A stretch of DNA of 14,958 nucleotides, taken from NCBI GenBank assembly GCA_031282905.1, contig JAITCV010000189.1, positions 1 to 14,958 on the forward strand. Reading direction: 5' to 3'. How positions within the stretch are numbered: position 1 is the stretch's first letter; every line of letters begins with the position of its first letter. Under the pieces are notes generated by a model that had not been told where the DNA came from, searched no databases, and worked only from the letters and a program-made list of their open reading frames with translations. Position numbers and translations under genes: made by a program. This DNA comes from Azoarcus sp. (lineage in GTDB: Bacteria; Pseudomonadota; Gammaproteobacteria; Burkholderiales; Rhodocyclaceae). Below, piece by piece: positions 8,801-14,843 of this stretch.

Positions 8801-9154
8801 AATGACCGCGCCTTCCAATACAGATAATCTTGCGGAAGAGCCATGCTTGAGTCCAAACAAGCCGAAATCCCCGAAAGCTCCTCGCATGATGGGAATGTAA
8901 TCGTCCAGCGTTGCCAGTTCCGTGCCCTCGATCCATTCATCCACGACAGGTTGCCATTCCACAGGATTGCAGAGCAGCATCAGGCCGTCCTTGAACATCG
9001 AAAAACCCAACTCGCGCCAGTACCGGATCAGATTGGCGGGAACCTTTTGCTCGAGATCGAGCAAAAGGTTTTCATCTGGCCTGATCATCTGGGTCGGTCT
9101 GCCCCAGTTGTCGAGGAATTCCTTGAGATAGTAGTCAAAATAGTCTGGCATCAT
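5855..9154 (-). CDS. GAD-like/DUF1851 (Tdi1-type) domain fused to about 24 TPR repeats
   Basis: This 1099-residue protein has no signal peptide or membrane segment. Residues 1 to about 211 resemble the GAD-like plus DUF1851 module of type VI secretion immunity proteins: an early FLDNWGRPT, a central LIRYWRELGFSMFKDGLMLL, NPVEWQPVVDEWIEGT and RGAFGDFGLFGLKHG, then YGFVPMLPMGG and LQKVNATAHLSIL. From about residue 224 come 34-residue TPR units with the usual NRG, G-YDKAI-DF and AI-L-P patterns. I count 20 in a first array (one truncated, two with insertions), a 39-residue spacer (913-951), then four more ending in a cap (KACELGQCGALEML). TPR arrays make protein-binding superhelices. An immunity or toxin-sensing scaffold is inference from the N-terminal domain. 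GC is visibly lower than in the flanking genes, suggesting transfer. M2 (9151) has better spacing to the AGGAG than M1, so translation may begin one codon later. Confidence 0.85.
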   Translation of the reverse strand: MMPDYFDYYLKEFLDNWGRPTQMIRPDENLLLDLEQKVPANLIRYWRELGFSMFKDGLMLLCNPVEWQPVVDEWIEGTELATLDDYIPIMRGAFGDFGLFGLKHGSSARLSVLEGAVIGDRNLPKSSRESLIEGKIGGAWSPKFFDHHEREDVGFWNALKKLGPLQPNKIYGFVPMLPMGGSRDMEHLQKVNATAHLSILRQVTGELRQIISHADISTEKTKSAAYRRGMRAREQGNHEEAVRLLSLAIEETPNDATIYHERALAHEIAGNHQEAIKDYDAAIRIDPGYGNAYYNRGNEHATLGEHDQAIVDYDEAIRLNPKDAGAHNNRGLSHKILNKYDKAIDDFTRAIGIAPDYAVAHHNRGIVHNLLGKFGEAIADFDEALRLGMGDAENITQHNRALAEFNREIQLDPDNASLYQARANVHETLGDYESGYWATNSHHERAIADYDAAIKRQPDNANTYNNRGMLHKRLRNYDAAIANYSKAIELEPHFAEAYKNRANVYDHLDREDEAIADLSEAIRLNPEEALPFYRRGLIYSHKNCHDEAIEDFTRVIKLDPDYRLAYKKRARIHEKRGEYEKAIEDHTQVIRLAPSGEAYRDRGNAYKFLGDQHKADADKKDNYTKALADYDKEIELNPKDVSAYFNKGVVYYDMEDYPKALESLDQAIQIDLGYADAYNCRGVVYRDAGNYDKGLADFTQAIALDPKLAYAYNNRGYTYNRLGEYDKAVADFTEAIRLDPNYRNAYDGRASAYKNLKAYDKAVRDLTQVIRLKPSAEAYNDRALIYKSLHEYDKAMNDFNQAIKLDIDFAIAYYNRANTLDDDLGERSKAIEDYTRAIQINPDYARAYCNRGAAYQNSGKYDASIADFSAAIRLDPKDSMSYANRAFSHKASGNLELALKDVLEACKLGDSNTLAYLVKRFSSVIEKHPPVKSILVRIKTALGMASPLSQAFDHNCRGLAYLHQEERDKAMADFSAAIELYPNYENAYINRASVYLKQNENEKAVADCSEAIQKNPGSDTLHYTRAFAYGILRQYDKAIEDLNTAIQINPENADAYLCRAITHKFLGHPAEAEKDARKACELGQCGALEMLKREGLTED

Positions 9155-9157
9155 ATG

Positions 9158-9162
9158 CTCCT
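9158..9162 (-). promoter_or_regulatory. Ribosome-binding site of the TPR gene
   Basis: On the minus strand AAAGGAG precedes two consecutive ATG codons. AGGAG is three bases from the first (9154) and six from the second (9151). The second spacing is the more usual, so residue M2 is the likelier initiator. Confidence 0.7.
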
Positions 9163-9166
9163 TTCT

Positions 9167-9316
9167 TCATGGGCAGGTGACTCGCCAATCAATTTCAAAT
9201 GGCTTGCATGAAACAAGAGCCCTGTTCCAGAATACATATTGTCCATTGCATTCTCGTCCGCCGTCTATCGGCTTGAGAACCCTCTGTTTGTTCTCTTTCG
9301 TTAATGCTATTAACAT
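9167..9316 (-). CDS. Small hypothetical protein (49 residues) upstream of the TPR gene
   Basis: ATG at 9316 is preceded by AAAAGGA with a seven-base gap, a good ribosome-binding site. The product begins MLIALTKENKQRVLKPIDGG and ends DWRVTCP, with three cysteines and no clear signal peptide. Its TGA lies 12 bases before the TPR gene's first ATG, so the two could be co-transcribed and translationally linked. The frame stays open far upstream, to about 9685, but that part is low in protein character and overlaps a plus-strand remnant, so I do not extend it. I do not recognise the family. It could be a genuine small partner protein, or the surviving C-terminal end of a larger toxin or effector gene that once preceded the immunity-like domain. 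Confidence 0.4.
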   Translation of the reverse strand: MLIALTKENKQRVLKPIDGGRECNGQYVFWNRALVSCKPFEIDWRVTCP

Positions 9317-9477
9317 TTTCTCGTCCTTTTGCCAAACGCACATCTTAATACTCGAGCAGGCTGGCGGCAATGCCGCACCGCGCAGACCGATGCTATCGAG
9401 ATATTTTATGCATATGGAAATAAGAGGAAGCTGTCGAGGCATGGCATGATCGATTTTTCTGGAAATCCTCGCAGTCC

Positions 9478-9610
9478 ATGACCGAAGCCGAATTGTTGCA
9501 CGTGCTGGCACGTGGCGAAGCGTGACGCTTTCCATTTCGACGCCTTGGCAACCAAATGGACGGCGTTCGCCAACAGCGGCAGTTTGTTCTTGGGCAGGAT
9601 TATGCGGTAG
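9478..9610 (+). pseudogene. Possible remnant of an AlbA_2-domain DNA-binding protein
   Basis: The plus strand reads MTEAELLHVLARGEA from ATG 9478 to a TGA at 9523. In the next frame it continues FHFDALATKWTAFANSGSLF to a TAG at 9608-9610. The opening 'MTEAELL-LLARGE' and the following 'DALA-E--AFANSGGG-L-LG' are the first two blocks of AlbA_2 (Schlafen-like) putative DNA-binding proteins, here in the right order but shortened and frameshifted. The remaining 100 or so residues of the domain and the C-terminal part are absent. The match is by memory of the family consensus, so it is moderate evidence only. Confidence 0.4.
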
Positions 9611-9834
9611 AGCGGAAAAAGACGGCGGAGGAAGAAGCGCGGGACGAGGCCGCGTATCGAACAGCAGCGGCGACGTGATCAACATCTGCGGCGTGCTCGA
9701 CGTAGACGTAGACGACCGCAGGAACGCTGAAAAACCGCATGCGGAAAGTTCGCGCCGATACTCGGCGACCTGGGCGGCGGGAAGGTGTCTGGAAAAATTA
9801 TGCTGTTTGTTTGGCTACGGATCAAGTAACCGAT

Positions 9835-10097
9835 TCATGCCCTTTCGTCCCGGATAGTCCCGCCGTCGATGTTGCCGAGGATGTATGCCGTGCCGGTCGC
9901 TTTCGCCAGGGCGAAGGTGAGTGCCATGTCAAACTCCGCGGTTGTTGAGTCATGGCCGGGATTTTTGTATTGTCCACCCCTTCCGCCAGCAACAAATCGG
10001 AATTCGCGCCACCCGTAAAAATGGACTCAAAATTCGTGGCAGCGGGTGGATTCCAGTAGGTTTCAGAAGCGCCAAAAAGAAATCCAATATTTTCAAC
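9835..10097 (-). pseudogene. Frameshifted remnant of an unidentified protein
   Basis: On the minus strand one frame reads VENIGFLFGASETYWNPPAA, then FESIFTGGANSDLLLAEGVD and NTKIPAMTQQ, down to about 9945. A second frame then continues AEFDMALTFALAKATGTAYI followed by LGNIDGGTIRDERA to a TGA at 9835-9837. Both pieces have strong protein character and abut where the frames cross, consistent with a single-base indel in one gene. No start codon with a ribosome-binding site is seen upstream, so the 5' end is missing. I do not recognise the family. Confidence 0.35.
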
Positions 10098-10145
10098 GGC
10101 TTGTAGATGTCTACAGAAACCACTGGATCACAGTCGTCTGAACGA

Positions 10146-10246
10146 GGCGCAAAGCGCCATGGCAATTCAGTTACCCGGAACGGCGAGGCATGCCTCGCCC
10201 TCTGGGAGCGCGGCATCTTGCCCCTGCGGGGGACGCCCGCGCTCCC
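10146..10246. repeat. Cluster of palindromes, REP-like intergenic element
   Basis: Three dyads lie within 101 bases: GGCGC-AAA-GCGCC (10146-10158); a perfect 18-base palindrome GGCGAGGCATGCCTCGCC (10182-10199); and a long hairpin whose arms GGGAGCGCGG (10204-10213) and CCGCGCTCCC (10237-10246) enclose an inner CCCC-TGC-GGGG stem. The 'GGGAGCGCGG..C.TCTTGCCC..' phrase resembles interspersed extragenic palindromes found in many copies in proteobacterial genomes. No T-tract follows, so it does not act as a classical terminator. Confidence 0.65.
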
Positions 10247-10392
10247 GGAGAGGTCGTGGTTCCTTCCATTCCCCCAACATTTCGTCAAATGACCAACTTC
10301 GCCGCTTATTCCCAAGCTGTTTCCCAACCTCTGTCTCCTGAATGGAACGCATCCATTTGTTGATCTGCTCCAACCTTGCTCATGGAAAAACC

Positions 10393-10953
10393 ATGAAATC
10401 ATTGTCCGCCCTGTTCTTTCTCCTCCTGTCCGCCTCCGTTGCTCATGCCGATTGGGATGTCGATCAGCTCATGCGCGCGCTTGCCGCCAATGGCGCGAAG
10501 CGGGCGGCATTTACCGAGACCCGTTACCTCGCCCTGCTCGACCAACCGCTGGTCGTGAGCGGCGAGCTGGTCTATGTGCCGCCCGATCGTCTGGAACGCC
10601 ACGCCACCCAACCAGTGGAAGAATCCATGGTGCTCGACGGCGAACGCCTGCGCCTGACCCGCGAGGGCAAGAGCCACGAGTTGGGCCTGCGCGACTATCC
10701 CGAGGTCGCCGCCCTGATCGGCGCCATCCGCGCGGCGCTCGCCGGCGAGCGCGCGGCACTGGAGCGCGATTATGCGCTATCGATTTCCGGCGACCGCGCG
10801 CGCTGGCGGCTCAACCTGCTGCCCAACAACACGGCGCTCGCGCAGATCGTGTTGCGCATCGACCTGAGCGGTAGCGAAGGCCATATCGAAGGCGTCGATG
10901 TTCTCCAGGCCGACGGCGACCGCAGTGAAATGCGCATCGCTCCGCGGCAGTGA
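10393..10953 (+). CDS. LolA-like outer-membrane lipoprotein carrier/exporter accessory protein
   Basis: From ATG 10393 the protein has 186 residues and a clear signal peptide: K2, a hydrophobic core LSALFFLLLSASV, and an AHA site at 17-19, so the mature form starts at D20 in the periplasm. The rest has the LolA-like pattern: AAFTETRYLALLDQPLVVSG, then GELVYVPPDRLERHA, and the closing strand motifs ALAQIVLRIDLSGSEGHI and SEMRIAPR. The family folds as an open beta-barrel that holds a lipid or lipoprotein acyl chain. Its 3' end overlaps the MMPL exporter start, so the two are coupled. LolA-like proteins next to MMPL exporters are known from aryl-polyene and related fatty-acid-like clusters, where they are thought to ferry the lipid product. 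An upstream in-frame ATG at 10342 would spoil the signal peptide, so I prefer 10393, though its ribosome-binding site is weak. Confidence 0.75.
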   Translation: MKSLSALFFLLLSASVAHADWDVDQLMRALAANGAKRAAFTETRYLALLDQPLVVSGELVYVPPDRLERHATQPVEESMVLDGERLRLTREGKSHELGLRDYPEVAALIGAIRAALAGERAALERDYALSISGDRARWRLNLLPNNTALAQIVLRIDLSGSEGHIEGVDVLQADGDRSEMRIAPRQ

Positions 10954-13361
10954 AACTGTCCCGCCCCATCGCTTTCACCCTGTGGTTCGCCCTGATCGGG
11001 GCGCTCGCCACGGTGGCCTTGCACGCGGACTATACCGCAGACATGTCCGTGTTCCTGCCGCGCTCGCCCAGCGCCGCGCAGCGCCTGCTCGTCGATCAAC
11101 TGAAGGACGGTCTGGTGTCGCGCATGATCCTGGTCGGCATCAGCGACAACGACAGTGACAACGGCAGCGGCAGTGACAACGGCAGCGTCCGGCTGGCCGA
11201 TGTTTCCCGTCGGCTGGCCGCCATCTTGCGCGCGGACGCGCGTTTCGACGAAATCAACAATGGCGAGGCCACCCATCTCGAGGTCGACCGCCAGTTGCTG
11301 TTCGATTACCGCTACGCGCTTTCGCCCGCCGTCGATGCCGCGCGTTTCAGTGTCGACGGCCTGCGAACGTCATTACAGGCAACGATTGCGTTGCTGGCCT
11401 CACCCGCTGGCTTGTTCGCCAAACCTCTGGTGACGCGCGACCCCACCGGCGAACTGCTCGCGCTGCTGGCCACGCTCGATCACCCCGGCCCCCGCACGGT
11501 CGATGGCGTATGGATGAGCGCGGGTGGCGATCCCGCAAACGGCGAGGCCCGCACCGCCTTGTTGCTGGCGCTGACCGCCGCGCGCGGTGGCGATCTCGAC
11601 GGTCAGGAAGCGGCCATGGCAGCCATCCGCGCCGCCTTTGCCACCGCTTGCGAAACGCCCGGCTGCGCCACCCTGAAGCTGGAAATGAGCGGGCCGGGCA
11701 TCTTCGCGGTGAATTCGCGGGCGACGATCAAATCCGAGGTCACCCGCATCGCCGCCATCGGCACCAGTCTGATCGTCATGTTGCTGCTCATCGTTTATCG
11801 TTCGGCCCCTGTGCTGCTGCTCGGCCTGGTGCCGGTCATCACCGGCTCGCTCGCGGGCATCGCCGCGGTCGGCCTGGGCTTTGGCGTCGTGCATGGCCTC
11901 ACCCTCGGCTTTGGCACCACCCTGCTCGGCGAAGCGGTGGATTATGCAATCTACCTGTTCGTGCAACGTGGACGGGGCACGGACGCCCCCACGGGTTTCT
12001 GGTCTACGATCCGTCTCGCGATGATGACTTCAGCATGCGGCTTCCTGGCCCTGTTCGCGTCGAACTTCCCCGGTCTTGCCCAGCTTGGGCTGTATTCGCT
12101 CGCCGGACTCATCACCGCCGCGCTGACCACGCGTTATCTGCTGCCGGCCATGTTGCCGCCCGGCTTCCACATCCACGATCCGGTGCCGCTCGGGCTCGGG
12201 CTGGCGCGACTGGCGCGGCTCGCGACCCGGCTGCGTTGGCTGCCGCCCGCGCTCGCGCTCATCTGTCTTTTCATCGTCGTCAACCGGGACGAACCGATGT
12301 GGCAAGGCGAACTGCTCGCCCTGAGTCCGGTGCCGATCGCCGACCAGATGCTCGATCAACGTCTGCGCCGCGATCTGGGCGCACCCGATACCCGTTACTT
12401 GATCGTCTTGCCGGGCGCGGACATCGATGCCGCGCTGACGCGCGCCGAAGCCCTCGCGCCCGTGCTCGACCGTCTCCAGCACGAAGGACGGATCGGCGGC
12501 TGGGACAGTCCGGCCCGTTACCTGCCCAGTCTGGCTACCCAGCGCGCCCGCCTCGCCAGCCTGCCGTCGCGCGCGCAACTGAGCCAGCGCCTGGAAACCG
12601 CGACCGCGGACTTGCCCATCGCCGCCGCCAGACTCACGCCTTTTCTTGATGAAATCGAACGGGCCCGCGCCCGTCCGCCGCTGACGCGCGCCGCGCTGGC
12701 GGGCACATCGATCGCGTTGGCGGTCGATGCGCTGCTGCTCGACAGCGGCCATGAAGTGCATGCCCTGCTGCCGCTGACCGCGCCCGGCGACACACAGACA
12801 ATAGACGGAGAAGCCGTGCGCGCCGCGCTCGCAGCCTGGCGTGCCAGTACCGCGGGCGCGCAAGCCGGGGAGGCGATATTCGTCGATCTGAAAAACGAAT
12901 CCGACGCGCTCTACGGCGCTTATCTCGGCGAGGTCATCCGCCTGACCGGCGCGGGCATCGTCGCCATCATCGTGCTGCTGAGCATTTTCCTGCGCCGACC
13001 CATGCGGGTGGTCCGCGTCGTGCTGCCGCTGGCCACCGCCATCCTGACGGTGCTCGCCGCGCTGAGCCTGGCGGGCATGCAACTCATCCTGCTCCACCTC
13101 GTCGGCATGCTGCTGATCGTCGCGGTCGGCTCCAACTACGCGCTCTTTTTCGACGGCGGAGAGCAAGGCGCGGCAGTGGCGCCCCACACCTATGCATCCT
13201 TGCTGTTCGCCAATCTGACCACGGTTGCCGGCTACGGCCCGCTGATCTTTTCCACGGTGCCGGTGCTCCAGGCCATCGGTATCACCGTCGCCCCCGGCGC
13301 CATTCTCGTCCTGCTGTTCGCGACCATGCTCGCGCGGCCACAGCCCGCAAGCAAGCCATGA
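10950..13361 (+). CDS. MMPL/RND-family predicted exporter
   Basis: An 803-residue inner-membrane protein with the two-fold RND/MMPL layout. TM1 spans about residues 7-24, followed by the family-typical DMSVFLP (31-37) and a large periplasmic loop. A first membrane bundle (about 267-440) begins with SLIVMLLLIVYR and contains GEAVDYAIYLFV. A second periplasmic loop is followed by a second bundle to the C-terminus, with AIIVLLSIFLRRPMRV and VAVGSNYALFF. The acidic residues in GEAVDYA and YALFFD lie where proton-relay residues are expected. The start codon is GTG, nested in the TGA of the LolA-like gene, and includes TM1, so it is preferred over later ATGs. The likely role is export of a lipid or acyl product with the LolA-like partner. 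No polyketide/fatty-acid synthase genes are in the window, so the cargo is unknown. Confidence 0.85.
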   Translation: MKLSRPIAFTLWFALIGALATVALHADYTADMSVFLPRSPSAAQRLLVDQLKDGLVSRMILVGISDNDSDNGSGSDNGSVRLADVSRRLAAILRADARFDEINNGEATHLEVDRQLLFDYRYALSPAVDAARFSVDGLRTSLQATIALLASPAGLFAKPLVTRDPTGELLALLATLDHPGPRTVDGVWMSAGGDPANGEARTALLLALTAARGGDLDGQEAAMAAIRAAFATACETPGCATLKLEMSGPGIFAVNSRATIKSEVTRIAAIGTSLIVMLLLIVYRSAPVLLLGLVPVITGSLAGIAAVGLGFGVVHGLTLGFGTTLLGEAVDYAIYLFVQRGRGTDAPTGFWSTIRLAMMTSACGFLALFASNFPGLAQLGLYSLAGLITAALTTRYLLPAMLPPGFHIHDPVPLGLGLARLARLATRLRWLPPALALICLFIVVNRDEPMWQGELLALSPVPIADQMLDQRLRRDLGAPDTRYLIVLPGADIDAALTRAEALAPVLDRLQHEGRIGGWDSPARYLPSLATQRARLASLPSRAQLSQRLETATADLPIAAARLTPFLDEIERARARPPLTRAALAGTSIALAVDALLLDSGHEVHALLPLTAPGDTQTIDGEAVRAALAAWRASTAGAQAGEAIFVDLKNESDALYGAYLGEVIRLTGAGIVAIIVLLSIFLRRPMRVVRVVLPLATAILTVLAALSLAGMQLILLHLVGMLLIVAVGSNYALFFDGGEQGAAVAPHTYASLLFANLTTVAGYGPLIFSTVPVLQAIGITVAPGAILVLLFATMLARPQPASKP
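11153..11187 (+). repeat. Tandem 17-base direct repeat inside the exporter gene
   Basis: CAGTGACAACGGCAGCG occurs at 11153-11169 and again at 11171-11187, a period of 18 bases, so the frame is kept. It encodes part of a Ser/Asp/Asn/Gly-rich run (SDNDSDNGSGSDNGS, about residues 65-79) in the first periplasmic loop. It looks like a recent in-frame duplication by slippage. Confidence 0.8.
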
Positions 13362-13410
13362 CGCGAATTTACTTCAATGTCTTTTATGCAAGCGATTTGG
13401 TAAGGAGACA

Positions 13411-13435
13411 GGGGACAGATCCGACATCTGTCCCC
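13411..13435. repeat. GGGGACAGAT inverted repeat between convergent genes
   Basis: Perfect ten-base arms GGGGACAGAT (13411-13420) and ATCTGTCCCC (13426-13435) enclose CCGAC, in the 82-base gap between the exporter and purA stop codons. It could act as a bidirectional terminator hairpin, but neither side has a T-tract. The GGGGACAGAT phrase also recurs as a dispersed element in many proteobacterial genomes, so it may be a repeat that also serves as a transcript end. Confidence 0.65.
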
Positions 13436-13443
13436 CTGATTTC

Positions 13444-14751
13444 TCAAGCGCCAAATGGATGGCGGCGGAGGATGGTTTCCTCGCGCTCGGGGCCGGTGGA
13501 GATGATGTCGATCGGGACTTCGATGATTTCTTCCACCCGGTGCAGATAGGCGCGCGCTTCTTGCGGGAGCGCGCTCCAGTTTTTTGCGCCCTTGGTCGAG
13601 GCATGCCAGCCGGGCAAGGTTTCATAGATCGGCACGCAGCGCGCGACCTCTTCCGCGCCCAGGGGCAGGAGGTCGATGCCACTGCCGTCGAGCTGATAAC
13701 CGGTGCATAGCTTGAGTTCTTCCAGGCCGTCGAGCACGTCGAGCTTGGTGATGCAGATCCCGGTTACGCCATTGATGATGATCGAGCGCTTGAGCGCGGC
13801 AAGATCGAGCCAGCCGCAACGGCGCTTGCGTTTGGTGACGGTGCCGATCTCGTGTCCTCGTTCGGACATCTGATTGCCCGGCGTGCCCTCGGGCTTGATG
13901 TCGAGTTCGGTTGGAAACGGCCCGCTGCCGACTCGGGTGCAATATGCTTTGGTAATTCCGAGGATGTAGTGCAGGCTCCCCGGCCCGAGTCCCGAACCCG
14001 CGGCGGCCTGGCCGGCAACGCAATTGCTGGAAGTGACGAAAGGGTAGGTGCCGTGGTCGATGTCGAGCAGCGTGCCCTGCGCGCCTTCGAACAGCAGCGA
14101 GCCGCCGGATCTGTTGACTTCATGGAGCGCCGCGGAGACATCGACCACCATGGGTTTCAACTCTTCGGCATTTTCCATCGCTTGGTCGAAGATCGTCTGG
14201 AAGTCGACCGGGGCGGCGTTCAGGTGATGGGTGAGCACGAAGTTGTGATAGTCGAGATTGGCCTTGAGTTTGGTGGCAAAACGTTCGGGGTCGAACAGGT
14301 CGTAGACCCGCAGCGCGCGGCGCGCGACCTTGTCTTCGTAAGCCGGGCCGATGCCCTTGCCGGTGGTGCCGATCTTGTCGCTGGCGGATTTGGCGGCTTC
14401 GCGGGCGATGTCCAGCGCGCTGTGATAGGCGAGGATCAGCGAACAGCCGGAACTGACTTTCAGCCGCCCACGCACTTCGATGCCGCCCGCTTCGAGTTTG
14501 TGGATTTCTTCGAGCAGATGATGAACGTCGAGCACCACGCCATTGCCGATGTAGCAGGCCACGCCCGTGTGTACGATGCCCGAGGGCACGAGGTTGAGCT
14601 TGTACTCGGTCTTGCCTACCACCAAGGTGTGGCCAGCGTTGTGGCCGCCCTGAAACCGCACCACGCCTTGGGCATGGCCGGTCAGCCAGTCGACGATCTT
14701 GCCTTTGCCTTCATCGCCCCATTGCGTGCCGACCACGACTCTCACAACCAT
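13444..14751 (-). CDS. purA: Adenylosuccinate synthetase
   Basis: PurA joins IMP and aspartate using GTP, the first committed step from IMP to AMP, in the cytoplasm. The 435-residue length matches the usual 430 or so. Motifs are intact: QWGDEGKGK with catalytic D13 and K16, GGHNAGHT with H41, GIGPAYEDKVARRALRV (the second family signature), and FEGAQGTLLDIDHGTYPFVT. AGGGG about 11 bases before the ATG at 14751 supports the start. The gene is convergent with the exporter gene and divergent from tsaD across a 92-base gap. Nothing is missing or odd, so it is expected to be functional and part of the core genome. Confidence 0.97.
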   Translation of the reverse strand: MVVRVVVGTQWGDEGKGKIVDWLTGHAQGVVRFQGGHNAGHTLVVGKTEYKLNLVPSGIVHTGVACYIGNGVVLDVHHLLEEIHKLEAGGIEVRGRLKVSSGCSLILAYHSALDIAREAAKSASDKIGTTGKGIGPAYEDKVARRALRVYDLFDPERFATKLKANLDYHNFVLTHHLNAAPVDFQTIFDQAMENAEELKPMVVDVSAALHEVNRSGGSLLFEGAQGTLLDIDHGTYPFVTSSNCVAGQAAAGSGLGPGSLHYILGITKAYCTRVGSGPFPTELDIKPEGTPGNQMSERGHEIGTVTKRKRRCGWLDLAALKRSIIINGVTGICITKLDVLDGLEELKLCTGYQLDGSGIDLLPLGAEEVARCVPIYETLPGWHASTKGAKNWSALPQEARAYLHRVEEIIEVPIDIISTGPEREETILRRHPFGA

Positions 14752-14843
14752 TTTTATTTATCCCCTGTGCCTGAAATTGCCTTATTCTGACAAAATACAT
14801 CTCATTTTACTTGTTTTTTCCCTTTTATGCTATCCTTGGAAAT
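14752..14843. promoter_or_regulatory. Divergent promoter region of purA and tsaD
   Basis: This 92-base AT-rich gap between two divergent starts must hold both promoters, unless tsaD is read from further upstream. TATGCT at 14826-14831 resembles a -10 element for tsaD but would leave a very short leader, and no -35 at the usual spacing was found. The purA ribosome-binding site AGGGG is at its left end. No operator dyad was noticed. Confidence 0.35.

Larger units (their letters stand above)
9317..10392. other. Gene-poor stretch of decayed fragments
   Basis: About 1.1 kb lies between the small reading frame and the LolA-like gene. No intact gene with a recognisable product and ribosome-binding site is seen on either strand. 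Short protein-like pieces appear in changing frames: the AlbA_2-like piece (9478-9610, plus), an unidentified piece (9835-10097, minus) and a short minus-strand run AAQVAEYRRELSACGF near 9735-9780. A palindromic repeat cluster fills 10146-10246. The promoter of the LolA-exporter operon must lie between about 10250 and 10392, but no convincing -35/-10 pair was found. Confidence 0.5.

Noticed and set aside
5855..9154. The TPR repeats as a DNA-level tandem or CRISPR-like array
   Set aside because: The 102-base periodicity reflects diverged 34-residue protein repeats; the DNA units are not identical and have no repeat-spacer structure.
9950..10402. 150-codon minus-strand open frame
   Set aside because: It runs through the palindromic repeat cluster and lacks a ribosome-binding site. 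A different minus-strand frame in 9950-10097 has much better protein character.
12030..13187. Minus-strand open frame (385 codons) opposite the exporter
   Set aside because: Arg/Gln/Gly-rich shadow of a GC-rich membrane protein gene, with no motif.
13852..14790. Plus-strand open frame (312 codons) opposite purA
   Set aside because: purA is intact and conserved on the other strand; this is a GC-driven antisense frame with no domain.
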